From JADJWR01 sp963847675 (GTDB lineage: Bacteria; Pseudomonadota; Gammaproteobacteria; Burkholderiales; Burkholderiaceae_F), in assembly GCA_963847675.1 (NCBI GenBank), contig CAWKAP010000004.1, positions 62,001-126,000 on the forward strand: a stretch of DNA of 64,000 nt, written 5' to 3'. Within the stretch, counting starts at the first letter, position 1; every line of letters starts with the position of its first letter. Positions 63,888-64,000 of the stretch are shown here, one piece after another. The position numbers were made by a program, and so were the translations under genes. Under the pieces are notes generated by a model, which worked only from the letters and a program-made list of their open reading frames with translations, made no database searches and was not told the DNA's origin.

Positions 63888-64000
63888 TGGATCGGGATCC
63901 GCGAAAACTCAACAGGACTGGGAACGAGGGCGAGGGGGCGGCGTCGGGCCGGTCGGTCCTCTGTCTTGGATTGATCGGCGCTCCCATCGAAAGACCTCGA

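Overview
The window is a high-GC chromosomal stretch of a Gram-negative bacterium, most likely a betaproteobacterium near Burkholderiales. The evidence is gene order and content: rubredoxin-pilGHIJ-chpA divergent from hemL; yqgE-ruvX-pyrR-pyrB-pyrC'; separate heptose kinase and adenylyltransferase genes; and a HrcA/CIRCE-controlled groESL. It is mostly core genome, with one surface-polysaccharide region at the right end. I saw no tRNA, rRNA, transposase, prophage or CRISPR array.

Layout. 0-5 kb: two paralogous secreted S8 proteases on the minus strand, one cut by the window edge and one frameshifted, flanking a small lipoprotein. 5-13 kb: an aceE-type pyruvate dehydrogenase E1 split by a palindromic element of about 150 bp, a Tat-exported M23 protein, pyrC, a DUF3025 gene, a DenD-like dehydrogenase and pyrF. 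13-23 kb: the twitching-motility chemosensory operon, with rubredoxin at its head. 23-29 kb: hemL, a DsbD-type reductase, a redoxin and PBP4. 28.8-33 kb: a proteostasis block with cnoX, an orphan Cas6e-like gene, and groES-groEL behind overlapping promoter and CIRCE elements. 33-41 kb: an MFS transporter, a frameshifted photolyase, yqgE, ruvX, the pyrimidine genes, plsC and apaH. 41-45 kb: the ADP-heptose operon for LPS inner core. 45-64 kb: dTDP-rhamnose synthesis (rfbD, then rfbBAC), two very large multi-domain glycosyltransferases, a GtrB/GtrA-type glucosylation pair, a methyltransferase, galU and pgi.

How the genes work together. hldE-type kinase, gmhB, adenylyltransferase and hldD make ADP-L-glycero-D-manno-heptose. 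pgi and galU help supply glucose-1-phosphate-derived sugars, and rfbABCD turn them into dTDP-rhamnose. The large transferases and the Gtr pair probably assemble and decorate a surface glycan. cnoX, whose E. coli homologue hands substrates to GroEL, lies beside groESL.

The most unusual item is the Cas6e-like protein between cnoX and groES, with no other cas gene or array in view. It keeps the family His and the C-terminal Gly-rich loop. Other points of interest are the aceE interruption, two giant transferases that share a swapped GT4 module with a cysteine signature, and a GtrA flippase fused to a GT-C-like membrane protein. Three genes (S8 protease, photolyase, rfbB) carry frameshifts that all look like single G/C insertions. 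Removing one, two or five bases restores a length divisible by three in each gene, so I suspect consensus errors rather than decay.
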